Shown here piece by piece: positions 35,861 through 44,797 of a stretch of 64,000 bases of DNA. The DNA is from Nocardia colli (lineage in GTDB: Bacteria; Actinomycetota; Actinomycetes; Mycobacteriales; Mycobacteriaceae): the NCBI RefSeq assembly GCF_008704205.1, contig NZ_VXLC01000003.1, forward strand, positions 1,046,131-1,110,130, given 5' to 3'. Under the pieces are notes generated by a model that did no database searches, was not told the origin of the DNA, and saw only the letters and a program-made list of their open reading frames with translations. How positions within the stretch are numbered: the first letter of the stretch is position 1; each line of letters opens with the position of its first letter. The position numbers and the translations under genes are program-made.

Positions 35861-36801
35861 CGCCTACAGCTTGCGGGCAGGTTCTGCGCGAGCGACGGCG
35901 CGGCGGCCTGCGTGGTCGGCGCGATCACCGGCGGCCTGGTGGTCTCCGGTGCGGTGAACGCCGGTGTCCCGGCATAGAGCCGGGCGCCGGTCGCCCGCAC
36001 ACCCGGGGTGAGGGTGATGCCGAGGATCTCCGCCTGGTCGCCGTGCACGTCGGTGACGCGCGCGTCGAACGGGCCCGGCCCGGCGCCGGAGATGGACCAG
36101 TAGTTGTCCATGCCCCGGCTGAGGTTCTGCCACGCGCCGCCGGTGTACGGCCGAATAGCGACCTCCCGCAACGGGTTTCCGGATCCGCTGAGCAGGATCG
36201 CGAACCAGGCGCTGCTGGAGTCCGGTTTCACCTGATAGAACAGCTCCGGCGGCGGCTCGGGATTGCGCACCACGCTGTAGCGGACCTTGGCCACCCCGTC
36301 GGACAGATCGGCGAGCTGGGTGAAGGCGGCGACGCTCAAATCCAGTTGTCCCGGAGCACATGCCGGGCAACGGTCGACGATGAGCGCGCGCACATCGCCG
36401 CGCGGACCCTGGATGTCGAGGTACGCGCCGCACGGATCGGCCCGGCCGAACTCCGGCGTCGACATGCCCACATAGAAGCCGTCCATGGGTAGCCCGGGGA
36501 ACGAGCAGGACACGCCTTGGCTGAACGAATAGAAGCGGGCCTCCCCCGTGACGACGGCCGGCGGTTCCTGCGCGGGCGCCGCAGTGGGCTCAATACTGCT
36601 GGCGGCCACCGGCGTTCGCGAGGTCGCCGACTGGACCAGCACGTTCGAGGTGGCCGGCGCGCCGGTCGCGTTCGGCGTATCGCAGCGTACCGGCTCCGGG
36701 CGGGTCAGCCACACGGCCATGCCCGCGATGGCGACCAAGCCGATCGCGGACCAGAGCCACCCCGAACGGAAGTGTCGTTGGTTGATCGGTATGCGGTGCA
36801 T
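35857..36801 (-). CDS. Membrane-anchored expansin-like protein
   Basis: 314 residues. A short basic N-terminus and one membrane span (GWLWSAIGLVAIAGMAVWLT) are followed by a Pro/Ala/Thr/Ser linker of about 50 residues. The double-psi beta-barrel D1 domain comes next (ARFYSFSQGVSCSFP, DPCGAYLDIQGP and the conserved Asp in ALIVDRCPACAPGQLDLS). A D2-like domain has FYQVKPDSSSAWFAILLSG, IRPYTGGAWQNLSRGMDNYW and aromatic residues for glycan binding. This is the EXLX1-type layout. Bacterial expansins loosen cellulose or peptidoglycan without hydrolysis. A C-terminal Thr/Pro/Ala tail ends the protein. Confidence 0.83.
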   Translation of the reverse strand: MHRIPINQRHFRSGWLWSAIGLVAIAGMAVWLTRPEPVRCDTPNATGAPATSNVLVQSATSRTPVAASSIEPTAAPAQEPPAVVTGEARFYSFSQGVSCSFPGLPMDGFYVGMSTPEFGRADPCGAYLDIQGPRGDVRALIVDRCPACAPGQLDLSVAAFTQLADLSDGVAKVRYSVVRNPEPPPELFYQVKPDSSSAWFAILLSGSGNPLREVAIRPYTGGAWQNLSRGMDNYWSISGAGPGPFDARVTDVHGDQAEILGITLTPGVRATGARLYAGTPAFTAPETTRPPVIAPTTQAAAPSLAQNLPASCRR

Positions 36802-36988
36802 CGCTCCCCGACTACGCCTCTACCTACTCACGGACTCTCCATCCTGACGTCCATAGGAAAGCAGCCGAACGGTCGTCGCATGCCGGGAACGTAAATTATC
36901 CGCAGTGAAAAGACCATGCTTCAGCAATCGTGAGGCAAATGCCCAGCATCCTCCTGGACACTTCCGCAGCCCACCGGAAATTAACCGG

Positions 36989-38128
36989 CTAGCTGAACCC
37001 GTCCATCAGCGAAAGCACCCGCAGCATCACCTCATCCGCGCCGCCGCCGATGCTCAGCAGGCGGCTGTCCCGGTAGGCGCGCGAGGTCCAAGTCTCCGTC
37101 ATATAGCCGGTGCCGCCGTGAATTTGCAGACACCAGTCCGCGACCTGACGCGAGAGCCGGCCCGCGTCCAGCTTGGCGATCGTGGCCATCCGCGTGACAT
37201 CGTTACCGGCCGTGTAGGACTGGGCGATCGCCTCGGTGTAGACGCGCAGCATGTCGACCTTCGCGGCGAGTTCGGCGTAGGTGTATTGCAGGTACTGGTT
37301 CGCGGTCAGCGGCTGTCCGAACACCTTGCGCTGCTTGGCGTAGTCGCGGGTCAGTTCCAATTGCATGGCACAGCTGATCGGCGCGCTGTAGGCGGCGAAC
37401 ATTCGCTCCATCACGAACTGCGACATCTGCTGCTGGAAGCCCTTACCGATCTCACCGATGGTGTTGCGCACCGGAACTCGCACGTCCTCGAAGGTGAGCA
37501 GGCCGGTGTCGGAGGCGCGCATGCCCAGCTTGTCGAGCTTGCGGTCGACGCGGAAGCCGGGGGTGTCGGTAGGAATGATGATCTGGCTCATCCCGCGATA
37601 CCCGCCCTCCGGCGAGGTGCGCACGAGGGTGCACAGCCAGTCCGCCTGAACGGCGTTGGTGATGAACACTTTCGAGCCGTTGATCACCCAGTCGTCGCCG
37701 TCGCGGCGCGCGCTGGTCCGGATCCCCGCGACGTCCGAACCGGCCTCCGGCTCGGTAACCGCTACGCCGCACACGGTTTCACCGCGCATGGCGGGCGCGA
37801 GGTACTCCTGCTTGAGTTCCTCGCTGCCGTGCGCGTGCAGCGACGGCGTGGCCATGGCGACGTGCACGCCGAGCGCCATCGGAAACGACCCGTGCGCGAC
37901 GCGACCCAGTTCCTGGCACAGCACCACGGTGAACAGATGGTCGGCGCCCTGCCCGGAGTAGGCCGGGTCGTACTCGAGGCCCAGGATGCCGAGCTTGGCC
38001 AGGTCGGCGAAGATCTCGTGCAGCGGCATCATCTCGGCCTGTTCCCACTCGTCGACGTGGGGATTGATCTTCTGCTCGAGGTAGCGCCGGACCATCGCCC
38101 GGAACTCCTGATGTTCGTCGCTGTACAT
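36989..38128 (-). CDS. Acyl-CoA dehydrogenase
   Basis: 379 residues, the full length of the family. Motifs are EYDPAYSGQGADHLF, VCGVAVTEPEAGSDVAGI (flavin/substrate loop), WVINGSKVFITNA, QLELTRDYAKQRKVFGQPL and IHGGTGYMTET. The short-chain-type catalytic Glu position near the C-terminus (usually YEGT) reads SIGGGADE. The base is therefore probably the Glu in FVMERMFAAY, as in LCAD/isovaleryl-CoA dehydrogenase-type enzymes. It oxidises acyl-CoA at alpha-beta and passes electrons to ETF. ATG 38128 is preceded by AGGAG. It is divergent from the hemC-like gene. Confidence 0.92.
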   Translation of the reverse strand: MYSDEHQEFRAMVRRYLEQKINPHVDEWEQAEMMPLHEIFADLAKLGILGLEYDPAYSGQGADHLFTVVLCQELGRVAHGSFPMALGVHVAMATPSLHAHGSEELKQEYLAPAMRGETVCGVAVTEPEAGSDVAGIRTSARRDGDDWVINGSKVFITNAVQADWLCTLVRTSPEGGYRGMSQIIIPTDTPGFRVDRKLDKLGMRASDTGLLTFEDVRVPVRNTIGEIGKGFQQQMSQFVMERMFAAYSAPISCAMQLELTRDYAKQRKVFGQPLTANQYLQYTYAELAAKVDMLRVYTEAIAQSYTAGNDVTRMATIAKLDAGRLSRQVADWCLQIHGGTGYMTETWTSRAYRDSRLLSIGGGADEVMLRVLSLMDGFS

Positions 38129-38285
38129 CACGTGCTCCTACTCCGAGTCCCCTCCGCCCTCCTTATTGTCACTGTGCCAGTACCGCTCGTCACACTATTT
38201 CTCATTTCCGGTGCTGGGCGATTCCCGGTGCGCAGTGTCAGAGGGCGTGCGGATCGTCGGCGCGGGCAGGAGTAACGTGCCGGGC

Positions 38286-39215
38286 ATGTCGCGTGCCCGC
38301 ATCATCCGGATCGCCACTCGGTCCAGTCCCATGGCATTGGCCCAGGCCGAGCAGGTCGCCGCCCTGCTCGGCGAGCTCGGGGTGGACAGCGAGCTGGTCA
38401 AGGTCACCACCGCGGGCGATCGCTGGATGGGCGATCTGTCCAAGCTCGGCGGCAAGGGCGCCTTCGTCAAGGAGATCGACCACGCGCTGCTGGTGGACGA
38501 CGCCGACCTGGCGGTGCACTGCCTCAAGGACATCCCCGGCGACATCCCGGTGCCCGAGGGGTTGAAGTTCGCCGGCTACCTGCCGCGCGACGACGTGCAC
38601 GACGCGGTGATCACCGCCGACGGTGCTCCGCTCGCCGAGCAGCCCGCGGGCACCGTGGTCGGCACCAGCTCGGTGCGCCGGCGGGCCCAGCTGCTGCTGC
38701 ACTACCCGCACCTCACGGTGAAACCGTTGCGCGGCAACGTCAACACCCGGCTGGCGCGGCTCGAAGAGGGCCACATCGATGTGCTGATCGCGGCCGTCTC
38801 CGGCCTGCACCGCGTCGACCAGGCGCATCGGATCACCGAGACCCTCGACCTGGACACCATGTGCCCGCCCATCGGTGCGGGCATCATCACCCTCGAATGC
38901 CGCGCCGACGACGCCGAGCTCCTGGAACTCGGTGCCCGCCTAGACCATTCGGAGACGCACCGGCAGGCCGACGCCGAGCGCGCCATGCTGCACGCTCTGC
39001 AAGGACACTGCAACTCCCCCATCGCCGGTTACGCGAGCACCGAGGCGACCGGCCGGTTGACCTTGCACGGCAAGGTGTTCAACGAGGACGGCACGCAGTG
39101 GCTGGACTCACACCAGTGGGGCGTTCCGGAGGATCCGCAGGCGCTCGGCTTCTTCGTCGGCGCGGATCTGCTGCGCCAGGGCGCGCGGGCGATCATCGAC
39201 GCCATCCCGCACTGA
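38286..39215 (+). CDS. hemC: Divergent hydroxymethylbilane synthase (porphobilinogen deaminase)
   Basis: 309 residues. Core features of HemC are kept: RIATRSSPMALAQAE, GGKGAFVKEID, AVHCLKDIP with the catalytic Asp82, VGTSSVRRRAQLL, PLRGNVNTRL and GHCNSPIAGY with Cys242 for the dipyrromethane cofactor. It departs from the usual LPAxGQGALxIE segment (here CPPIGAGIITLE). No other tetrapyrrole gene is nearby. It should polymerise porphobilinogen into hydroxymethylbilane, or be a paralog with another role. ATG 38286 is the conventional start; GTG 38277 has AGGAG just upstream and is possible. Confidence 0.82.
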   Translation: MSRARIIRIATRSSPMALAQAEQVAALLGELGVDSELVKVTTAGDRWMGDLSKLGGKGAFVKEIDHALLVDDADLAVHCLKDIPGDIPVPEGLKFAGYLPRDDVHDAVITADGAPLAEQPAGTVVGTSSVRRRAQLLLHYPHLTVKPLRGNVNTRLARLEEGHIDVLIAAVSGLHRVDQAHRITETLDLDTMCPPIGAGIITLECRADDAELLELGARLDHSETHRQADAERAMLHALQGHCNSPIAGYASTEATGRLTLHGKVFNEDGTQWLDSHQWGVPEDPQALGFFVGADLLRQGARAIIDAIPH

Positions 39216-39223
39216 GCGGATAG

Positions 39224-40066
39224 TCAGCGCCAGCGGGCGTGGCGCGGGAACAGGGAACGACCTGCCTCGTGCGCGACCTCGACGAGGACGCGGGCCAGTC
39301 GCGCGGTGTCCAAAGCTGTTCGTTCGCCGCCGATTTGGCCGGACAGCGAGAGTGCGGCAACCGCGGCGCCGCGACCGCGGATGGGCACGGCCACGCAGGC
39401 GATGCCCGCCACCGATTCCTCGTTGTCCACCGCGACGCCTTGCCGTTGCCGGATGCGGGCCAGTTCGCGATGCAATTCGGCTCTGTCGCAGATGGTTCGG
39501 GCGGTCAGTTGCGGAAGGTGATCGCGGAAGGACGTTTCGACGATGCTCGGCTCCAGCGACGCCAGCAGCGCCTTGCCGAGCGCCGTACTGTGCGCGGGCA
39601 TCCGGCCGCCGAGCCGGGTCGGCACCGTCGCGGCGAACCGGCCGCCGGCCTTGTCCAGGTAGAGCACCTCGCGGCCGTCGAGCACGCCGAGATGTCCGAC
39701 CATGCCGGTTCGTTGACAGAGATCGTGCAGCAGCGGGCTCACCACATCGCGAATCTCGTTGTGGTCGGCGGCAAGTCCGCCCAGCTCCAGCGTGCGCATG
39801 CCCAGTCGATAGCCGCCGGGGGCGTGCGCGAGCCAGCGTAGCCGGATCATCTGGTCCAGGATGCGATGCACCGTGGAGCGCGGCAGGCCGGTGCGTTCGG
39901 ACAGGCCGAGCAGCGTGAGGGTGGGCGTCGCGCCGTCGAAAGCGTCCAGTATCAACGTCATTCGCTCGATCATCGATACCGGCGGCTGTGGCGGCCGGGC
40001 GGACACCGGTGCCGAACCCGCCCACAACTCGCCGGATTCGGGAGGAGTCACCGCCTCGACCGTCAT
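39224..40066 (-). CDS. IclR-family transcriptional regulator
   Basis: 280 residues. The N-terminal winged helix (SMIERMTLILDAF, LLGLSERTGLPRSTVHRILDQM) follows a Pro-rich leader of about 30 residues. The C-terminal IclR effector domain shows GYRLGMRTLELGG, VGHLGVLDGREVLYLDKA, AHSTALGKALLA and VAGIACVAVPI. GGAGGTGA lies before ATG 40066. It ends 8 bp from the convergent hemC-like gene. Its target is not obvious: the upstream neighbour on the same strand is the small three-helix protein, and no clear palindrome was seen between them. Confidence 0.9.
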   Translation of the reverse strand: MTVEAVTPPESGELWAGSAPVSARPPQPPVSMIERMTLILDAFDGATPTLTLLGLSERTGLPRSTVHRILDQMIRLRWLAHAPGGYRLGMRTLELGGLAADHNEIRDVVSPLLHDLCQRTGMVGHLGVLDGREVLYLDKAGGRFAATVPTRLGGRMPAHSTALGKALLASLEPSIVETSFRDHLPQLTARTICDRAELHRELARIRQRQGVAVDNEESVAGIACVAVPIRGRGAAVAALSLSGQIGGERTALDTARLARVLVEVAHEAGRSLFPRHARWR

Positions 40067-40211
40067 AGCTCACCTCCACTGTGGCGCTCGCCTAGAGCTT
40101 AGATCACGTTTGTGTCACCCATCACAGTGCCTCGGCGAGGGCTCGGTGGAATCCCGGAAACTACGGAGACCACTACGGATCTTCTCGGTAGCCGGGAACG
40201 AAACTTGACAG

Positions 40212-40469
40212 CTAGACCCCGCTGTCCCGGTGGCCGACCATGGCGTACAACCACTCTCGGGTGTACCGCTCGGCCAGCAGCGGAAGGAAGGTGTCGATGG
40301 TGGCGTGGTCGGCGACGTGATCGTAGGCCGAGCGCAGGAACTGCTCGATGGCGTCGTCATCGATGACACCGTCGAACTCCTCCTCCAGGCGGACCGCGGC
40401 GGCATGCAGCGCGACCGCCTGGTCGAGCGACGGATCGTGGGGGTTGGGCGAGGTAACAGGGCTCTTCAC
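40212..40469 (-). CDS. Stand-alone three-helix-bundle dimerization domain protein
   Basis: 85 residues from GTG 40469, with GGGAG 6-7 nt upstream (a longer frame to 40538 has none). The segment LEEEFDGVIDDDAIEQFL, then YDHVADHATIDTFLPLLAER, matches the N-terminal three-helix bundle found fused to low-molecular-weight phosphatase/arsenate-reductase-like proteins in Mycobacteriales. Here no catalytic domain follows. It may dimerise with a full-length partner elsewhere or act as a small adaptor. Function is unknown. Confidence 0.62.
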   Translation of the reverse strand: MKSPVTSPNPHDPSLDQAVALHAAAVRLEEEFDGVIDDDAIEQFLRSAYDHVADHATIDTFLPLLAERYTREWLYAMVGHRDSGV

Positions 40470-40641
40470 AGCAGACTCCCGATCGTGACGAGACATTCGG
40501 TGCGGTTGAGCGCATGCGCTGGCTTCGGCATGCCTCATCGAGTCGAGTACCCAACGGTCGGCTCAGGACACAAATACGTTCCGAGCGAGAAAATTAGAAC
40601 AGGTTATTGTCTGTCCGGCGGCGGCGTGCCACGCTGGTCGA

Positions 40642-41124
40642 ATGGATCTCGCCGCCATCGAAGCCGTCCGTCAGCTCAAGTACCGCTATTTCCGGACGCT
40701 CGACCTCAAACGGTGGGACGAGTTCGGCGACACCCTCGCGGTCGACGCCGCCGGCCGCTACGGCACGCACGCCCTCGGCGAGCCACTCGTCCTGGACGGC
40801 CGCGACACCATCATCGCGTTCATGCGGGAAAACCTCGGCCCGACAGTCGTCACGGTGCACATCGCGACCCATCCGGAGATCACCGTCGACGGCGAAACCG
40901 CTACCGGCTCATGGGCTTTCGAGGACACCGTCATCGCCACCGAATACGGCGCGCTGATCCGCGGGGCCGGCTACTACTCCGACACCTATCGCCTCGACTC
41001 CGACGGCAGCTGGCGCATCACCTCGACCAGCTACCAGCGCATCTACGAATCGATGCAGTCGCTCTCGGACACCCCCAGCCATCAGCTCCTCACCAATATG
41101 TGGGCGACACCGACACCGAAATAG
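40642..41124 (+). CDS. NTF2/SnoaL-like fold protein
   Basis: 160 residues. An N-terminal helix (AIEAVRQLKYRYFRTLDLKR) with WDEFGDTLAVDAAGRYG and the sheet segments ITVDGETATGSWAFEDTVI and GAGYYSDTYRLDSDGSWRI is the SnoaL-like/steroid-isomerase-type layout. The cavity-forming fold serves isomerases, dehydratases and hydroxylases. The Arg-Tyr motif after helix 1 and the internal His/Tyr could form an active site, but no specific reaction is implied. It is preceded by a 170-bp AT-richer stretch. Confidence 0.8.
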   Translation: MDLAAIEAVRQLKYRYFRTLDLKRWDEFGDTLAVDAAGRYGTHALGEPLVLDGRDTIIAFMRENLGPTVVTVHIATHPEITVDGETATGSWAFEDTVIATEYGALIRGAGYYSDTYRLDSDGSWRITSTSYQRIYESMQSLSDTPSHQLLTNMWATPTPK

Positions 41125-41197
41125 GCGCCACCCCGAGCGGTCCACTTTCGAGGTGCTGGCGCTGGACGAGGTCGGACGGGCGGCGGATGCTCCTACT

Positions 41198-42247
41198 ATG
41201 TCCCCCCTTGCGCCCGAAGAATTCTCGACCGAAGTCACCTACCTCAATACCGCGTCGTTCGGGCTGCCGTCCGCGCGTGCGCTGACCGCCCATCGCGAGG
41301 CGAGCGCGCGGTGGGCGGCGGGTCGCGGCGGTCCGATGACGAACGATTACCTGATCCCCAAGCTGCGCGAGTCGTATGCCGGGCTGCTGGCCGGCGCCAC
41401 CGCGGACGATATCGCGCTGGGCAGCGCCGCCTCGCAGTTGATCGGCCCGGTCGCCGTCGCGCTGCCGCCGGGCGCCGAGGTACTGGTCGCCGAGGGCGAG
41501 TTCTCCTCGGTCACCATGCCTTTCCTGCATCGCGGCGATCTCACGGTGCGCACCGTGCCGCTGGAGCGGCTGACCGAGGAGGTGCGGCCGGAGACCGCGC
41601 TGGTCGCGGTGAGCGTGGTGCAGTCGGCGGACGGGCGGATGACGGATCTACCGGCGCTGCGGGCGGCGACCCGCGCGCACGGTGCGCGGCTGCTGGTGGA
41701 TGCCACACAGGCGGCGAGCTGGTTGCCGTTGAATTTCGCCGATGCCGACTACTGGGTGTGCGCGACGTTCAAGTGGCTGATCGGGGCGCGCAGCATCGCC
41801 TTCTTCGCCGCGGGACCCGAGGCGACCGAGTCGGTGCGGCCGGTCGGGCCCGGCTGGTACGCGGCCGCGGATCCGTGGGCCGAGCTGTACAACCCGGTCA
41901 AGCTGCCGAGCACCGCCCGGCGCTTCGATTCCACGCCGGACTGGCTCGGGGTGATCGCCGCGAGCGCGGGCATCTCGCTGATCGAGGAGCTCACCGTCGA
42001 GCAGATCGGCGCGCACAACCTCGGCCTGGCCGACCGCTTCCGCGCCGGGCTGGCCGAGATCGGGCTGTCCGGGGTGCCGAACCGGGCGCCGATCGTCACC
42101 GTGCCCGGCGCGGGCGACGCCGCGCCGCGGCTGGAGGAGGCCGAGGTGATCACCTCCGCGCGCAATGGCGGGCTGCGCTTCTCGTTCCACCTGTACAACA
42201 CCGTCGAGGACGTGGATCGGGCGCTGGAAGTGCTTGCCGCGCAATGA
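41198..42247 (+). CDS. Class V PLP-dependent aminotransferase/cysteine desulfurase-fold enzyme
   Basis: 349 residues. VTYLNTASFGLPSARAL is the N-terminal class V motif. VSVVQSADGRMTDLPALR, LLVDATQAASWLPL (the Asp that holds the PLP pyridine) and CATFKWLIGARS (Schiff-base Lys) follow, and GLRFSFHLYNTVEDVD ends the domain. EgtE-type C-S lyases, isopenicillin epimerases and kynureninase-like enzymes share this layout; the sequence does not choose between them. ATG 41198 has no clear ribosome site, so a leaderless or earlier start (to 41153) is possible. It is convergent with the fucose-type hydrolase, 10 bp away. Confidence 0.82.
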   Translation: MSPLAPEEFSTEVTYLNTASFGLPSARALTAHREASARWAAGRGGPMTNDYLIPKLRESYAGLLAGATADDIALGSAASQLIGPVAVALPPGAEVLVAEGEFSSVTMPFLHRGDLTVRTVPLERLTEEVRPETALVAVSVVQSADGRMTDLPALRAATRAHGARLLVDATQAASWLPLNFADADYWVCATFKWLIGARSIAFFAAGPEATESVRPVGPGWYAAADPWAELYNPVKLPSTARRFDSTPDWLGVIAASAGISLIEELTVEQIGAHNLGLADRFRAGLAEIGLSGVPNRAPIVTVPGAGDAAPRLEEAEVITSARNGGLRFSFHLYNTVEDVDRALEVLAAQ

Positions 42248-42257
42248 CCGACGGGGT

Positions 42258-43118
42258 CTACGGCTGCGCTGCGACGGCATTGCGGCAGCGCTGCCTGGCC
42301 CGGCCGATTCCCTCGATCTCGACCTCCACCACGTCACCGTCGCGCAGATACGGATAGCGACCTGAAAGTGCCACCCCCGCAGGGGTTCCGGTGTTGATGA
42401 CGTCGCCCGGTTCGAGGACGGCGTACTGCGAGAGGTGCCAGACCAGGTAGCCGACGTCGAAGATGAGGTCGGCGGTGCTGGAGTCCTGGCGCGGTTCGCC
42501 GTTCACGAACGAACGCAGCCGCAGGTTCCCGGCGTCGAGCCGGTCGCGCGGGACCAAGGACGGGCCGAGCGGGTTGAACGTCTCGCAGCACTTGCCTTTC
42601 GACCACTGGCCGCCCGATTGTTCGAGCTGGAAGGCGCGTTCGGAGACGTCGTTCGAGATGGTGTATCCGGCAATGTGATGCAGTGCTTCGCCGACGGAGT
42701 CGAGGTAGCGGGCGCGGCGGCCGATCACCACCGCCAGTTCCACCTCCCAGTCGGTCCGCTGGGAGCCGCGCGGGATCACTACGTCGTCGTAGGGGCCGAC
42801 GACGGTGTTCGGGGTCTTGAAGAACAACACGGGCGTTTCCGGTGGTTCCGAGCCTGATTCGGTCGCGTGCGCGGCGTAGTTCATGCCGATGCACCACACC
42901 GCCTGCGGGCGGGCGATCGGCGCGCCGATGCGTTCGCCGGCGATGTCGATGCGCGGAAGTTGTTCCGCGGCAAGCGCCGCGGCAACGGCGGCGATGCCGT
43001 CCGCAGCGAGGAAATCGCCGTCGATGTCGGCGGTGAGCGAGCGCAGGTCGTAGGCCTGGTCACCGTCGACGACGATCGGTCGTTCCGTGCCCGGTTCGCC
43101 GATGCGCTGCAACTTCAT
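42258..43118 (-). CDS. Fumarylacetoacetate hydrolase-family enzyme, probable 2,4-diketo-3-deoxy-L-fuconate hydrolase
   Basis: 286 residues. The FAH fold is clear: [46 protein letters not shown] with metal-binding Glu, [31 protein letters not shown] and [12 protein letters not shown]. In the non-phosphorylative L-fucose and L-rhamnose routes this family cleaves the 2,4-diketo-3-deoxy acid to pyruvate and L-lactate. All other steps of that route lie in the next 10 kb. ATG 43118 is preceded by AGGAG and overlaps the stop of the amidohydrolase, so the two are co-translated. Substrate is inferred from context. Confidence 0.85.
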   Translation of the reverse strand: MKLQRIGEPGTERPIVVDGDQAYDLRSLTADIDGDFLAADGIAAVAAALAAEQLPRIDIAGERIGAPIARPQAVWCIGMNYAAHATESGSEPPETPVLFFKTPNTVVGPYDDVVIPRGSQRTDWEVELAVVIGRRARYLDSVGEALHHIAGYTISNDVSERAFQLEQSGGQWSKGKCCETFNPLGPSLVPRDRLDAGNLRLRSFVNGEPRQDSSTADLIFDVGYLVWHLSQYAVLEPGDVINTGTPAGVALSGRYPYLRDGDVVEVEIEGIGRARQRCRNAVAAQP

Positions 43119-44005
43119 TCGGGTACTCCTTCGGTCATCCAGGTCGGCGCGAGGGGTAGTTGGTAAGTGCGCCAGGCGACTTCGGTCAGGACTTGGTCGC
43201 GGTCGGCCGGAGTCAGGTGGTCCAGCGTGCCCATGGTCGTCTGCCAGACGGTCCGATACGACGCGGCCGTAAGTGTGAACGGCCAATCGCCGCCGACCAT
43301 CAGGCGCGCGGGGCCGAACACCGCCAACGCGTGATCGACGTAGGGTTGCCAACGGGGAGAGCTGATCTCGTCGCCGGAGACCGTGGCCAGCCCGGAGATC
43401 TTGGCGACCACATTGGGTTGCGCGGCCGCGTCGGCCAGCAGCTCGGCCCATGGTTGCCAACCGCCGGTCGCGATCGGCGGCTTGCCCAGATGGTCGAGGA
43501 CGATGGTCAGATCGGGGTGTTCCCGGGCGATGTGTGGCACCTGAGCGAGCAGATCCGGTCGTTCGGCCACCGCGTCGAAGGTCAGGCCCGCCTCGGCAAG
43601 CAGCGCGAGACTATCCGAAACCTCGGGCCGCAGCAGCCATTTCGGGTCAGGATCGCGGTGGATCAGGTGCCGGACGCCGACGAATTCCGGACGCGCGCGC
43701 AGGCTGGGCAGTTCGGCGGCGACGACATCCGGTCGATGCAGCGGCAGCCAGCCGACCACGGCCGCCGGATATGGGGCCCCCGCGGCGGCGGCCAGCAGCG
43801 CCCGATTCTCGGCCAGCGAATCGGACGCCTGCACCAGCACGACGGCGCCGACGCCGTGCTCGGCGAGCTCGGGCTGCACGTCGGCGAGAGTGTAGTTTCG
43901 GTATAAAACATCCGATGTTTCAGTTAACCAATCGTAGTGGACGTGGAACATTCCGCCGTCTATCCGCCAGATATGGACGTGGGAGTCTACAGTCATCGGA
44001 GGCAT
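43115..44005 (-). CDS. Amidohydrolase (COG3618), probable L-fuconolactonase
   Basis: About 296 residues, TIM-barrel. The N-terminal [11 protein letters not shown] is the metal-binding His-x-His. [22 protein letters not shown] (second His) and [14 protein letters not shown] (catalytic Asp) follow. The family hydrolyses sugar lactones such as L-fucono-1,4-lactone and L-rhamnono-lactone. ATG 44005 has GAGG about 10 nt upstream; ATG 43996 is possible. It is divergent from the GntR-type regulator with only about 31 bp between, and a palindromic operator lies inside its first 35 codons. It is the first gene of a two-gene unit with the FAH enzyme. Confidence 0.84.
   Translation of the reverse strand: MPPMTVDSHVHIWRIDGGMFHVHYDWLTETSDVLYRNYTLADVQPELAEHGVGAVVLVQASDSLAENRALLAAAAGAPYPAAVVGWLPLHRPDVVAAELPSLRARPEFVGVRHLIHRDPDPKWLLRPEVSDSLALLAEAGLTFDAVAERPDLLAQVPHIAREHPDLTIVLDHLGKPPIATGGWQPWAELLADAAAQPNVVAKISGLATVSGDEISSPRWQPYVDHALAVFGPARLMVGGDWPFTLTAASYRTVWQTTMGTLDHLTPADRDQVLTEVAWRTYQLPLAPTWMTEGVPE
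43906..43920. promoter_or_regulatory. GntR-type operator, site A
   Basis: AAACATCCGATGTTT has perfect 7-bp arms around one central base. It lies inside the start of the lactonase gene, 117 bp upstream of the gntR start. Near-copies occur at 50997-51011 and 51107-51121 before the other two units of the same pathway. The intragenic position suggests a roadblock on the lactonase unit and/or autoregulation of gntR. Confidence 0.7.
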
Positions 44006-44036
44006 ACGTTCACATCCTCGAAGGCGAAGGAAACAG

Positions 44037-44705
44037 GTGTCGGTCACCGACGACGCGATAGCGAAGATCAAGGCGATGATCATCTCCGGCGACCTGGAGC
44101 CGGGCGCGCGACTGCCCAGGGAGGCGGACCTCGCCGCGCAGCTCGGCGTCTCGCGCAACTCGTTGCGCGAAGCGGTCCGCGCGCTGTCGCTGGTCCGGAT
44201 CCTGGACGTGCGCCAGGGCGACGGCACCTACGTGGCGAGCCTGGAACCCAAGTCGCTGCTCGACGCGATGAGCTTCCTGCTCGAATTCCACCAGGACGAC
44301 TCGGTATTGGACATTCTCGGCATCCGGCGCATCCTGGAGCCGGCCGCGACCGCGCTGGCCGCGCAATCGATGCCGGAGGACGGGATCGCCCACCTGCGCA
44401 CGCTGGTCGTGCCGGAGACCAACTCGGTGACCGAGCTGGTCGCGCTCGATCTCGAGTTCCATGCCGCGATCGCCGCCGCCTCGGGCAACAAAGTACTTGC
44501 GTCGCTGCTGGATTCGCTGTCGTTGCCGACCATGCGGGCGCGGATCTGGCGCGGGATCACCGAGGAGAAGGCGTTCGAGCGCACGGTCGCCGAACACCGC
44601 GGGATCTGCGACGCGATCGCGGCCCGCGATCCGGAACTGGCGCATGCCCGCGCCCTCGCCCACGTAGCGGGCGTGATGGAGTGGCTGCGCCGCGCGGCAG
44701 TTTGA
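44037..44705 (+). CDS. GntR-family regulator, FadR/FCD subgroup
   Basis: 222 residues from GTG 44037 (GAAGGA upstream). The N-terminal winged helix has [20 protein letters not shown] and [15 protein letters not shown], then DGTYVASL. The C-terminal all-helical FCD domain has [26 protein letters not shown] and [15 protein letters not shown] with the Asp/His metal-binding positions. FCD regulators usually bind sugar acids or other carboxylates and repress catabolic genes. It sits within and divergent from part of the fucose-type cluster, and the three AAACATCnGATGTTT-like sites are its likely targets. It ends at a long hairpin. Confidence 0.9.
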   Translation: MSVTDDAIAKIKAMIISGDLEPGARLPREADLAAQLGVSRNSLREAVRALSLVRILDVRQGDGTYVASLEPKSLLDAMSFLLEFHQDDSVLDILGIRRILEPAATALAAQSMPEDGIAHLRTLVVPETNSVTELVALDLEFHAAIAAASGNKVLASLLDSLSLPTMRARIWRGITEEKAFERTVAEHRGICDAIAARDPELAHARALAHVAGVMEWLRRAAV

Positions 44706-44715
44706 CCTGATCGCC

Positions 44716-44783
44716 GCACGCCTTTTGATTTCCCGCACCGAAATTTGCATGCGATTTTCGGTGCGGGAAATCAGAAGGCGTGC
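44716..44783. terminator. Long 28-bp inverted repeat, bidirectional terminator
   Basis: The arms 44716-44743 and 44756-44783 are reverse complements with a single mismatch over 28 positions (T44724 opposite G44775, a wobble pair in one RNA strand). The loop is 12 nt and contains GCATGC. It lies between the stop of gntR (44705) and that of the convergent aldo/keto reductase (44798). The length is unusual for a simple terminator and may mark a mobile or palindromic repeat unit. Confidence 0.75.
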
Positions 44784-44797
44784 GTGTGTGTCGTGGG

